Of a stretch of DNA of 64,000 nt, positions 52,940 through 61,289 are shown in pieces. Under the pieces are notes generated by a model. It searched no databases. It had not been told where the DNA came from and worked only from the letters and a program-made list of their open reading frames with translations. Numbering within the stretch: the first letter of the stretch is position 1; each line of letters begins with the position of its first letter. The position numbers were made by a program, and so were the translations under genes. This stretch comes from JBEIHX01 sp040381075 (GTDB lineage: Bacteria > Pseudomonadota > Alphaproteobacteria > Caulobacterales > Aquidulcibacteraceae). The stretch lies in assembly GCA_040381075.1 (NCBI GenBank), contig JBEIHX010000019.1, forward strand, positions 5,945 through 69,944. The letters are read 5' to 3'.

Positions 52940-54370
52940 ATGATGGGCATGGAGCTGTCGCCGGAGCGCGTCGAACCTGAGTTCCGACGCAAGGTCTTGG
53001 GGCCGCTTGACGCCGTTTCCGCGCAGCGTGCGGTGGCCGGCGCCAACGACCTGTCGATCATCGTCGACAGGTCCGGCGTGATTCGCGACCTCGCGGTCAA
53101 TACGCAGGATCTGCGCCTGGACGGGGTGGAAGGCTGGCTTGACAAACGCTGGACCGAGACCGTGAGCGCCGACAGCCGCGACAAGGCGCAGGATGTTCTT
53201 AACGACGTGGCGGCGCACACCATCTCACGCTGGCGGGAAGTCAATCATCCAACCGCCGGCGGCGGTTCGGTGGCGCTTCGCTATATGGCGCTCGATATCG
53301 GCCAGCGCGACCACATCGTGGTGATTGGGCGCGACAACACCCAGGCCGCGGCCCTGCAGCAACGCCTTCTGCAGGCGCAACAGTCCCTGGAGCGGGATTA
53401 CGCGCGTCTGCGCGACGCGGAGTCGCGGTACCGCGCGCTGTTTCAGCTGGCGTCTGAAGCCGTGATGATCGTCGACGCCGCGAGCCGGCGGGTTGTGGAG
53501 GCCAATCCGGCGGCGGATCGCGCGCTGAGTGCGGACGGCGCCCTGACGGGCAGACCATTCACCCGTCTGTTTGCGGCCCAAAGCCAGGAAGCGGCGGCCT
53601 CGCTGCTGTCCGTCGCCCAGGCCAATCCGAGCGGGGCCGGTTCGCAAGCCCGCCTCACAGCGAATGGACGGGAGCTGATCGTCAAGGCCTCGGTGTTCCG
53701 CCAGAACCGCTCCGTGCACTTCCTCGTTCGGCTTGCCGGCGCCGACCGGAAGGCGGCGAGTCCGTCGGACGCCGCGCTGAAGCTGCTTGATCTGATCGAG
53801 CGCATGCCGGACGCTTTCGTGGTGACGGATCATGATCTGAACATCGTGACGCACAACAGCGCGTTTCTGGATCTTGCGCGCATTGCAAGTTCGGAGCAGG
53901 CGGTAGGCCATCCGCTGGATCGTTTCCTCGGACGCCCAGGCATAGATGCAGCGGTATTGCATCAAACGCTGCGGGCGCACGGGGTCGCGCGCAATTTCCG
54001 TACCGTGCTGCGCACCCAGCTCAATGATCTTGAGGATGTCGACGTGAACGCGGTCGCCGCGCCTGACGGCGACAAGCTGCGGTTCGGGTTCTCGATCCGC
54101 GGCGTCAGCCGACGCGATCTCGACCGGCTGCAGCCGCGCACCGACCTGCCGCAGTCCGCCGCCGACATGAGCGAGCTTGTTGGCCGCATTCCGCTGCGCG
54201 ACATTGTGCGCGACACGACCGACCTTGTTGAGCGGATGTGCATCGAGGCCGCGCTCAAGCTGACCGGCGACAACCGCGCTTCGGCCGCCGAGGTGCTCGG
54301 ACTGAGCCGGCAGAGCCTGTACTCAAAGCTGCACCGGTTCGGCATCGGCGCGGGCGACGATCCGGCTTAG
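52940..54370 (+). CDS. ppsR: PpsR/CrtJ-family photosynthesis repressor
   Basis: A 476-residue regulator with an N-terminal PAS-like domain (about 26-135), a glutamine-rich coiled linker (QAAALQQRLLQAQQSLER), two PAS domains (about 165-270 and 285-400) and a Fis-type helix-turn-helix at 435-470 (NRASAAEVLGLSRQSLYSKL). It should repress bch, crt and puc promoters under oxygen. Only one cysteine is present, Cys434 just ahead of the HTH. ATGs at 52940, 52943 and 52949 are all usable; the AGGAG at 52933 fits the second or third best. It follows aerR directly. Confidence 0.95.
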   Translation: MMGMELSPERVEPEFRRKVLGPLDAVSAQRAVAGANDLSIIVDRSGVIRDLAVNTQDLRLDGVEGWLDKRWTETVSADSRDKAQDVLNDVAAHTISRWREVNHPTAGGGSVALRYMALDIGQRDHIVVIGRDNTQAAALQQRLLQAQQSLERDYARLRDAESRYRALFQLASEAVMIVDAASRRVVEANPAADRALSADGALTGRPFTRLFAAQSQEAAASLLSVAQANPSGAGSQARLTANGRELIVKASVFRQNRSVHFLVRLAGADRKAASPSDAALKLLDLIERMPDAFVVTDHDLNIVTHNSAFLDLARIASSEQAVGHPLDRFLGRPGIDAAVLHQTLRAHGVARNFRTVLRTQLNDLEDVDVNAVAAPDGDKLRFGFSIRGVSRRDLDRLQPRTDLPQSAADMSELVGRIPLRDIVRDTTDLVERMCIEAALKLTGDNRASAAEVLGLSRQSLYSKLHRFGIGAGDDPA

Positions 54371-54483
54371 AAGGGGGCCGCCCAGCAACGGTCAGTGCAG
54401 TCAATGGCGTGATGCGGGGTTTTGTCGCGCCGCAGGCGTCCAATTTGTTTGACGCCCGCCAGTGTCCACCTTAGCGTTTTCGG

Positions 54484-55659
54484 ATGCGCCTGACGCTCCT
54501 GCCTCGTGTGGCATCCCCTGCGGCATCCCCTGCGGCATCCCCTGCGGCATCCCCTGCGGCATCCCCTGCGGCATCCTCTGGAACATCCCCTCGAGGATCC
54601 GCTGCAGCACCCTCTGGCGCGCCCGCCGCGACGCCATCCGCCGTCATGTCTGCACCCCTGGCCTCCGGCGCGTCCCTGAGGACATTATCCGAAGCGCCGT
54701 CGGGCGGCTCCTCCGGGGCGGCTTCAGAAACATCCTCCGGCGCGCCGGCTGCGGGGGCCTGGGCCTGGGGCGCATCGCCGGTTCCACGGCCGCGCGCTGT
54801 GCTGGAATTGCTGAAGCCGATCACCTGGTTCGCTCCGATGTGGGCCTATATGTGCGGCGTCGTGTCATCCGGCGTGGATCTGGTCGCGCACTGGCCGCTC
54901 GCGGTGCTTGGCGTCGTGCTTGCCGGGCCGATGGTGTGCGGGGCCAGCCAGGCGGTGAATGACTGGTTCGATCGCCACGTCGACGCGATTAACGAACCGG
55001 ACAGGCCGATCCCCTCCGGGCGGATCCCGGGGCGGTGGGGACTCTGGATCGCCTATGCATGGACCCTGGCGTCGCTGGCGCTGGGGCTGGCTCTCGGCCC
55101 GCTGGTGTTTGTCGCAACCGTGCTTGGTCTTGCGCTTGCCTGGGCCTACAGCGCGCCCCCCCTCCGTCTGAAGCAGAGCGGCTGGTGGGGCCCGGGGGCG
55201 GTCGCTTTCAGCTATGAGGGGCTGACATGGTTCACCGGCGCCGCCGTGATGGCGCAGGGCATGCCGGATTGGCGCATCCTGCTGCTCGCCGGCCTGTATG
55301 CGTGCGGCGCCCACGGAATCATGACGCTGAATGACTTCAAGGCGATCGAGGGCGACCGCCGGATGGGGATAGGATCACTTCCTGTGCGCCTGGGCGTCGG
55401 GCCGGCGGCGCGCCTTGCGTGCGTCACCATGGCGATCCCGCAGATGATCGTGATCGGCCTGCTCGCAGTCTGGGACAGGCCGGTGCACGCGGCGGTCGTC
55501 GCCGCCTTCACAATGTTCCAGCTCCTGCTGATGCGCCGCCTGATCCGCGACCCCGCGGCGCAGGCGCCCTGGTACAACGCCACCGGGGTTGTCTTCTATG
55601 TGCTCGGCATGCTGGCGAGCGCGCTCGCAGTGTCTTCGCTCGCGGGCGGCGCATCATGA
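54484..55659 (+). CDS. bchG: Bacteriochlorophyll synthase with repetitive N-terminal extension
   Basis: A UbiA-type prenyltransferase that adds the C20 tail to bacteriochlorophyllide. The core starts near residue 102 with PRAVLELLKPITWFAPMW and has about eight helices, the aspartate motifs NDWFDRHVDAINEPDRPIPS and DFKAIEGDRRMG. The first 100 residues are a low-complexity Ala/Ser/Pro/Gly stretch that starts with ASPA repeats; the family normally has only a short leader. ATG 54646 would give 337 residues; neither start has a good ribosome site, so the true start is open. The 3' end overlaps the next gene by 4 bases. Confidence 0.93.
   Translation: MRLTLLPRVASPAASPAASPAASPAASPAASSGTSPRGSAAAPSGAPAATPSAVMSAPLASGASLRTLSEAPSGGSSGAASETSSGAPAAGAWAWGASPVPRPRAVLELLKPITWFAPMWAYMCGVVSSGVDLVAHWPLAVLGVVLAGPMVCGASQAVNDWFDRHVDAINEPDRPIPSGRIPGRWGLWIAYAWTLASLALGLALGPLVFVATVLGLALAWAYSAPPLRLKQSGWWGPGAVAFSYEGLTWFTGAAVMAQGMPDWRILLLAGLYACGAHGIMTLNDFKAIEGDRRMGIGSLPVRLGVGPAARLACVTMAIPQMIVIGLLAVWDRPVHAAVVAAFTMFQLLLMRRLIRDPAAQAPWYNATGVVFYVLGMLASALAVSSLAGGAS
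54511..54570. repeat. Minisatellite, 12 bp x 5 perfect, with degenerate flank, at the start of bchG
   Basis: Five identical copies of gcatcccctgcg at 54511, 54523, 54535, 54547 and 54559, then decayed units to about 54618. In the bchG frame each encodes Ala-Ser-Pro-Ala. The array lies 27 bases after the first candidate ATG, so it is either the N-terminus or the leader of bchG. Confidence 0.95.
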
Positions 55660-57002
55660 CCGCCGTGTCGACGGCGCCTCCGCTCGGCTGGTTCGCCATC
55701 GTTCGGCTCGGGCTCGTGCAGGCCTGTCTTGGCGCGCTCGTCGCGCTGACGACATCGACGCTCAACCGGATCATGGTTGTCGAGCTGGCGTTGCCGGTTG
55801 CGCTCTCAGCCGGGCTCGTCGCGTGGCATTATGCGGTGCAGATCTCGCGTCCGCGCTGGGGCTATGCGTCCGATGTCGGGCACCGGCGCACGCCCTGGAT
55901 CATCGGCGGCATGGGAGTCCTGGGAGTCGGCGCCGTGCTCGCCACGGACGCGGCGTTGATGACGCCGGGCAATCCCGTCGCCGGGATCGGCCTATCGATC
56001 GCTGCCTATCTGCTGATCGGGCTGGGGGTGGGCGCGGCGGGCACGTCCCTTCTCGCCCTGCTCGCAACACGCGCCGCGCCGGCGCGCCGACCTGCTGCAG
56101 CCGCGATCACCTGGATCATGATGATCGCGGGTATCGTTGTGTCTTCGGCCAGCGTGGGCGGCCTTCTCGATCCGTATACGCCGCAACGGCTGGCGCTGAT
56201 CGCCACCGGCCTTGCGCTGGTGGCCTTCCTGGCGACTTGCCTGGCGGTATCAGGCGTTGAAAAAGGCGATCCGCAGCCGGCGGCCGACGCCGACCGCCCG
56301 GCGGAAAGCTTCCGCACGGCGCTGGCCGAGATCTGGGACGACGCCACCGCGCGGCGCTTCACGATCTTTGTCTTCATCTCGATGCTCGCCTACAGCGCGC
56401 AGGATCTTATCCTTGAACCCTTCGCCGGGCTGGCGTTCGGCATGACGCCTGGGCAATCCACCAAATTGTCAGGCGTCCAGCACGCCGGCGTTCTGCTGGG
56501 CATGATCCTTGTCGGCCTGCTTGGCGCGCGCCTGGGCTCAGGTCGCACCGGGCGACTGCGGCCGCTGATCGTCGCCGGCTGCCTGGGCTCGGCGCTGGCG
56601 CTTGTCGGCCTTGCCATGGCGGCGCGGGCAGGCCCGGGCTGGCCGCTCGGCATGAACGTTTTTGCGCTGGGCTTTGCAAATGGCGTTTTCGCCGTGTCAG
56701 CGATCAGCGCCATGATGGCCCTGGCTGGCGCCGGCAGAGGCGCGCGAGAGGGCGTCCGGATGGGCGCCTGGGGCGCGGCGCAGGCGATCGCATTCGGGCT
56801 GGGCGGCTTGCTGGGGGCGACTGGCGTCGACGTGCTGCGCGGCCTGACGCGCGATGCTGGCGCAGCGTTCCTGCCTGTATTCCTGGTTGAAGCGGGAATG
56901 TTTGTCGTTGCTGCGGTTCTGGCCTCACGTCTCGGCGATCCGAGCGGGCCCAGGGACCGCGTCTTCGCCGGCGAGGCGGCGCAACCCGCGGGAGGCGGCT
57001 GA
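55656..57002 (+). CDS. PucC-family (BCD) major facilitator beside bchG
   Basis: About 448 residues from the ATG at 55656, overlapping the bchG stop. Twelve membrane helices of the PucC/LhaA branch: LVALTTSTLNRIMVVELALP, RPRWGYASDVGHRRTPWI and YSAQDLILEPFAGLAFGM. It corresponds in position to orf428 between bchG and bchP in Rhodobacter. It may handle pigment or its precursors between BchG and the light-harvesting complexes (inference). The stop overlaps the bchP start (TGATG). Confidence 0.92.
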   Translation: MTAVSTAPPLGWFAIVRLGLVQACLGALVALTTSTLNRIMVVELALPVALSAGLVAWHYAVQISRPRWGYASDVGHRRTPWIIGGMGVLGVGAVLATDAALMTPGNPVAGIGLSIAAYLLIGLGVGAAGTSLLALLATRAAPARRPAAAAITWIMMIAGIVVSSASVGGLLDPYTPQRLALIATGLALVAFLATCLAVSGVEKGDPQPAADADRPAESFRTALAEIWDDATARRFTIFVFISMLAYSAQDLILEPFAGLAFGMTPGQSTKLSGVQHAGVLLGMILVGLLGARLGSGRTGRLRPLIVAGCLGSALALVGLAMAARAGPGWPLGMNVFALGFANGVFAVSAISAMMALAGAGRGAREGVRMGAWGAAQAIAFGLGGLLGATGVDVLRGLTRDAGAAFLPVFLVEAGMFVVAAVLASRLGDPSGPRDRVFAGEAAQPAGGG

Positions 57003-58201
57003 TGGTCGGAAGACAAATCGATTTTGACGTGGTGGTGGTGGGCGGAGGCCCAGCCGGCGCAACGGCGGCGCATGATCTGGCGACTGAAGGCCGGGATGTT
57101 CTCCTGCTTGACAAAGCCGGCCGCATCAAGCCGTGCGGGGGCGCAATTCCTCCACGCGCAATCACCGATTTCGACATTCCGGATCATTTGCTGGCGGCGA
57201 GGATCCATTCTGCACGCATGATTTCGCCGAGCGCGCGCAGCGTCGATATGCCGGTCGATGGCGGCTATGTCGGCATGGTCGATCGTGACGTCTTCGACGA
57301 ATGGCTGCGGGTCCGCGCGGCTGCGGCGGGCGCGGAGCGCGCGTCGGGTTCCTTCCTGCGTCTTGAGCGCGACGCGGACGGGACGGCGGTGGTGGTGTAT
57401 CGCCCCAAAAGCGGCGAAGCTGGCGCACAGGCGCGCGTGCGTGCGCGGTGTGTCATCGGGGCGGATGGGGCCCGTTCCCAGGTGGCGCGCGACATCTTCG
57501 CGGGAGAAGACCGCACGCCGTGCGTTTTCGCATATCACGAGATTGTCGAAGCGCCGAAGGATGACAGCCGCGCCTATCACGCGACGCGCTGCGACGTGAT
57601 CTACGATGGGCGGCTGTCTCCAGACTTTTACGCGTGGGTGTTTCCGCACGGCCCCACGGCCAGCATCGGCGTCGGCAGCGCTCATAAGGGCTTCTCGCTG
57701 CGCGGAGCAGTCGCTCGACTGCGCAGTGAGGCCGGGCTCGACGCCCTTCGCACGATCCGCCACGAAGGCGCGCCGATCCCTCTGAAGCCGCTGCCGCGCT
57801 GGGAGAATGGGCGCGACGTGATTCTGGCTGGCGACGCGGCCGGCGTCGTTGCGCCGGCCTCTGGGGAAGGGATCTACTACGCCATGTATGGGGGCCGCGA
57901 GGCGGCGCGGGGCGCACTCGAATTTCTGGCGAGCGGCAAGGCGCACGCCCTGAAACAGGTGCGCCGACGCTACATGGCCAAGCATGGCCAGGTCTTTTTC
58001 GTCCTGGGGATGCTGCAGCACTTCTGGTACCGAAACGACAGGCGCCGTGAGCGGTTCGTCAGCATCTGCGCCGACCCCGACGTCCAGTATCTGACTTGGC
58101 AGGCCTATATGAACAAGGAACTCGTGCGGGCCCGGCCAGGCGCCCATGCCCGCATTTTCCTGAAGGACATGGGCCATCTGCTGGGCCTGTCGCCGACGTG
58201 A
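57002..58201 (+). CDS. bchP: Geranylgeranyl reductase
   Basis: A 399-residue FAD enzyme that reduces the geranylgeranyl tail of bacteriochlorophyll to phytyl with NADPH. Motifs are FDVVVVGGGPAGATAAHDLA, LLDKAGRIKPCGGAIPP, and the second FAD motif DVILAGDAAGVVAPASGEGI. It has the family length. It is coupled to the PucC-like gene upstream and to a small membrane protein downstream. Confidence 0.95.
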   Translation: MVGRQIDFDVVVVGGGPAGATAAHDLATEGRDVLLLDKAGRIKPCGGAIPPRAITDFDIPDHLLAARIHSARMISPSARSVDMPVDGGYVGMVDRDVFDEWLRVRAAAAGAERASGSFLRLERDADGTAVVVYRPKSGEAGAQARVRARCVIGADGARSQVARDIFAGEDRTPCVFAYHEIVEAPKDDSRAYHATRCDVIYDGRLSPDFYAWVFPHGPTASIGVGSAHKGFSLRGAVARLRSEAGLDALRTIRHEGAPIPLKPLPRWENGRDVILAGDAAGVVAPASGEGIYYAMYGGREAARGALEFLASGKAHALKQVRRRYMAKHGQVFFVLGMLQHFWYRNDRRRERFVSICADPDVQYLTWQAYMNKELVRARPGAHARIFLKDMGHLLGLSPT

Positions 58202-58581
58202 GCCCAGCACTCGAGACGGTTGTCCGGGCGTTCTCGGGAACGACCCTGGCCGCTGACATCCCCCTGGCGGTGATGACAGTCCAGGCACTGCTCCTGGCGA
58301 TGGTCGCGCCGCGGGGCGCGCGCGCCGCCCGGCTTGCGGCTGCGTTGCTGGCGGCCGCGCCAGGCGCGGCTTTGGTCCTGTCCCTGCGCGCCGCGCTTGC
58401 CGGCGGGCAGGAGACATGGATCCTGTTCTGGCTCGCCGCGTCCTATCCGCTGCACATCATTGATCTTGCGCGCCGGCCGCTGGCGGCGGCGGCGCGCCCG
58501 GATGCACGCGGAAAGACGGCTCCGACTGCTGGCCAAGGCAGGCTGGGCGCAAGAGCGTGGCTGCGGGCGTTCCACAACTGA
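58198..58581 (+). CDS. Small membrane protein coupled to bchP
   Basis: A 127-residue protein from the GTG at 58198, which overlaps the bchP stop (GTGA). Three hydrophobic segments are visible: IPLAVMTVQALLLAMVAP, RLAAALLAAAPGAALVLSL and WILFWLAASYPLHIIDL; the tail is basic and Gly/Arg-rich. I do not recognise a family. It may assist the pigment tail reduction step or membrane placement of BchG/BchP (inference from coupling only). Confidence 0.6.
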   Translation: MSPALETVVRAFSGTTLAADIPLAVMTVQALLLAMVAPRGARAARLAAALLAAAPGAALVLSLRAALAGGQETWILFWLAASYPLHIIDLARRPLAAAARPDARGKTAPTAGQGRLGARAWLRAFHN

Positions 58582-58763
58582 TAGCCGCTGGGTCCCCACC
58601 TGCAGACGCACGCGCTCTGCGCAGACCCGGCGAACCCTGCTGCCTTTCGGCTCCGAGCCCTGCCGCTGCGGTGAAGCAAAAGGCTGACAATTGACTTTCC
58701 GAGACGCTCGGTGATTGGCTCCGCACAAGGGGCTTTGCCTGAAAACTTTGTACGGAGGGGGAA

Positions 58764-59918
58764 ATGCCGGGCCTGGAGATTTTCGGCGTCATCACGCAGC
58801 ATCCATGGGTCAGCCTGCTTGTATTCCTGCTGGTCGGCGCGGGTGTCCTTTTGGTGCTGTCAGGCGGAGCGCTTGCGCAATCGCTCGCTGGACTTCTGCG
58901 TGTTTTCTTAACGATTTTTACGACGCCGTTCGAGTTTCTTCGCGACTCACTGTCGATCATCCGAACGGCGCGGGACACGGAGAAGGACTACTATCGCACA
59001 CGCATCTTCATGCTCTACCGATATAGTCGCCTGCAGTACTTTGCGCTCCTGTTCCTTGCACTGCTTGTACTCTGCGCCGGCATCACCTCGAGTCTTCTGT
59101 CACTCTATCCGCAGGCGGAGATCGCGCAGCGCAGGGCGCTGAGCGAGCAGATTACGCAGATCAGGACCGACATTGACACAGCCCGCAAGGAAGCGAGCGA
59201 GGCGTCGAGACCTGAGCGTCGGCAGGAACTGGAGAAGGCGCGAAACGACAGCAGGAAGAAGCTGGATCAGCAGCGCGCAGGCAACTCCAGCTTCGTGGAG
59301 CGGTTCGGCTATTCCGGGCCTGTGGTGACGGACCTGCTCAAGGCAGACAGCGTCTCGCGCGTGCAGGAGCTTCAGGGCGGTCTCAACGACTACATGGCGT
59401 CGTGTCCTGACGGCTATGACTGGAATGGCTTCAATCAGACCATGTGCGCCGAGTTCAAGGCCGGCGTTCAGGAACTGGCGCGCCGGCGCAGCACGGAACT
59501 CACGCTCGCGGAGGCGGCGGAGGAAGCCGCGAGAGCCTTTGCATCAGCCGACACGGCGGGCGAGACTGCCAAGGCGCGGGTCAAGTCGCTCGAAGCCAGC
59601 CTCGTCCAGCTTCAGAAGGACATATCCGCAATCTCACTGTTCGCCCCCAAGCTGATCGGGGCGAAGCTGCGGCTCGCCGGGGCCATCCTGCTGGGAACCG
59701 CGTTACTGGTCATCGTGATAGTCTGGGTTGGCGCAATCCTGATTGACGTCCTCAACTGGGTCATTCTGATGATGCGGGTCACGGAGAAGCACGCGGTCAC
59801 CCATTTGCCAAACGCGGCGCAGGAGTACGCGCCGCAGCCATCGCCGCCGCCAACCCCCGGGGCGTCGGCGGGGACCCCGGCTGACGAGACGCCGCCGGGT
59901 TCGCCGGGCCCGGGCTAG
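58764..59918 (+). CDS. Membrane protein with periplasmic-like coiled coil
   Basis: A 384-residue protein of unknown family with a clear GGAGGGGG ribosome site. Helices are near 15-45 and 90-115, then a charged coiled coil (about 120-180, with QITQIRTDIDTARKEASEAS), a Cys-containing segment (SCPDGYDWNGFNQTMCAEF), a second coiled coil (225-285) and a final helix pair near 310-345, ending in a Pro-rich tail. It follows the photosynthesis genes by 180 bases, but nothing links it to them. Arrangement suggests a scaffold or envelope protein. Confidence 0.7.
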   Translation: MPGLEIFGVITQHPWVSLLVFLLVGAGVLLVLSGGALAQSLAGLLRVFLTIFTTPFEFLRDSLSIIRTARDTEKDYYRTRIFMLYRYSRLQYFALLFLALLVLCAGITSSLLSLYPQAEIAQRRALSEQITQIRTDIDTARKEASEASRPERRQELEKARNDSRKKLDQQRAGNSSFVERFGYSGPVVTDLLKADSVSRVQELQGGLNDYMASCPDGYDWNGFNQTMCAEFKAGVQELARRRSTELTLAEAAEEAARAFASADTAGETAKARVKSLEASLVQLQKDISAISLFAPKLIGAKLRLAGAILLGTALLVIVIVWVGAILIDVLNWVILMMRVTEKHAVTHLPNAAQEYAPQPSPPPTPGASAGTPADETPPGSPGPG

Positions 59919-60190
59919 CCGGGCGCGGGGGGCGAGGTCGAAGCGCCCCATCAGGGGGCCCGGCCCCGGGCGGGCTGAATTCGCACAGGCCACCCCAGTC
60001 GCGCCTGAGCAGGCGCTGCACGCCATGGCGCCGTTCGGATAGGTCGGCGACGCGGCGCGCTTGCGCCCAGGCATTCGTTTGGTTATAGGCTCGGGGTTCC
60101 TGAAGGGGCGGCTCGGCCGCCCTGCGCGACCCCGGCGTGCCGGACGGTTGCGATGCGGATCCTGGCGGGCGTGAGCCCGCGATGGGGATC

Positions 60191-60265
60191 GGGCGCGTAG
60201 CTCAGCGGGAGAGCACCACGTTGACATCGTGGGGGTCACAGGTTCGATCCCTGTCGCGCCCACCA
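60191..60265 (+). tRNA. tRNA-Val(GAC)
   Basis: A full cloverleaf of 75 bases with encoded CCA: acceptor stem gggcgcg/cgcgccc, D arm with agctcagcgggagagc, anticodon stem ccacg/cgtgg with loop ttGACat, and T arm ggttcgatcc. The anticodon GAC reads GUC/GUU valine codons. A truncated integrase and mobile-element genes begin 234 bases downstream, so this tRNA was probably the chromosomal attachment site of an integrated element. Confidence 0.95.
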
Positions 60266-60407
60266 TCCGTGAAGTGTTTGTCCGCCTTGCACTTATCCAG
60301 CTAAAGCATTGCTGCGGAAAGGTTTTTGCAGGTTGCAGACACGCGTTCAGGACGTCGGATTTCGACCGATCCCGACCGACCAGACCGTCCGACACCGGAC
60401 ATTCTGA

Positions 60408-60456
60408 TCGGGGTTTTTTCGGGGTTGGCCGTTTTTTATCGGGGTTCTATCGGGGC
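60408..60456. repeat. Direct repeats of tcggggtt between tRNA-Val and the integrase fragment
   Basis: Exact copies at 60408, 60419 and 60439 and a partial copy at 60450, spaced 11, 20 and 11 bases, with T runs between. Arm-type binding sites of P4-like integrases are short direct repeats in just this place, between the att site and int, so that is a reasonable but unproven reading. Confidence 0.45.
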
Positions 60457-60498
60457 GCCTCAGGGCGCCTGAACAGCGCATTTTGGAGCGCTGTTCTC

Positions 60499-60810
60499 AT
60501 GCCGAAGGTCGCAAGCGTCGCGGAACGTCTTACCAAGGCGTCGATCGCCAAGTTATCCACAACCGGCGCGCGCTATCGCGTGCGCGATCTGGCCGCCGAA
60601 GGGCTGTTGCTCGTCGTCGAAGCGACGGGCCGGAAGCACTGGATCGTGCGCGACATGGGGGCCGATGGTCGCCAGCACGAAAGGGCGCTGGGGGCTTATC
60701 CGGCCCTTCTGCCGGAGATCGCCCGGGAAGAGGGCGCGATGGTCCGCACTTCGATCGGCTCCAAAGCGCCGCGCGCGCCGCATTCGACTTTGACGAAGGG
60801 GCGCAAATAG
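60499..60810 (+). pseudogene. Truncated P4-type tyrosine integrase (N-terminal arm-binding domain only)
   Basis: About 80 residues match the DUF4102 N-terminal domain of phage P4-type integrases: ERLTKASIAKLSTTGARYRV, GLLLVVEATGRKHWIVRD and ERALGAYPALLPEIAREEGA. Full integrases are about 400 residues with a catalytic domain that is absent here. Beyond roughly 60740 the frame only shadows the minus-strand AbiEii gene, so a deletion has joined the two. It cannot catalyse recombination. Confidence 0.8.
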
Positions 60811-61289
60811 GCGTCTTGCGGAAAGAGCGAAGGGTAGCGCAGCTCAAGCGTTGAAGGGTCCGTCCCGCTGACTTGTACGGCGCATGACGGCATCAGCGCA
60901 GCAATGCGAGTCTTCATTTTCCCGCCAACGTGCTGCGCACAGATTTCGGTTAACGCCTCAAAACGTTCCTTTCGCTTTTTCGTGCTCAAGCCAACCATGA
61001 ACGGATCACGATCGGGTCCGAGCAGCAGCCCATTGCGGGACATGACGATGTCGATGTCTTCCGAAAACCGGCGAATGAGCCCGAAGCCTTTTGAAAGGGA
61101 TGTGCCGCCTTTAAAGAAGAGTTTTGGCTGCCGCGGCAGGCCCTTGATCAAGGCGTCGATCGTGCGGCAGACCCAAAAGTCCTTTTCCACCGACTGCGCG
61201 TTCGTGCCCAGCTTGATCGCCGTGGCCTCAAAGAGATCACGGCGATCTTGCGGCTTGTAAGCATCGAACGCGCCGTAGCTTGGATTCAT
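60696..61289 (-). pseudogene. AbiEii/AbiGii-type nucleotidyltransferase toxin, C-terminally truncated
   Basis: 197 codons from the ATG at 61289. The toxin domain is clear: FWVCRTIDALIKGLP, the nucleotidyltransferase motif FFKGGTSLSKG and the acidic pair in FSEDIDIVMS, then LRYPSLFPQDAYLRPFVKVE. Family members are about 250-300 residues; the last part of this frame reads antisense to the integrase fragment, so the C-terminal third is lost. It overlaps the antitoxin by 4 bases. Known AbiEii toxins are NTP-dependent transferases that stop growth and give phage abortive infection; this copy may be inactive. Confidence 0.78.

Noticed and set aside
54421..54480. PpsR site upstream of bchG
   Set aside because: A TGT is present but the base triplet 12 positions later does not match ACA well; too weak to report.
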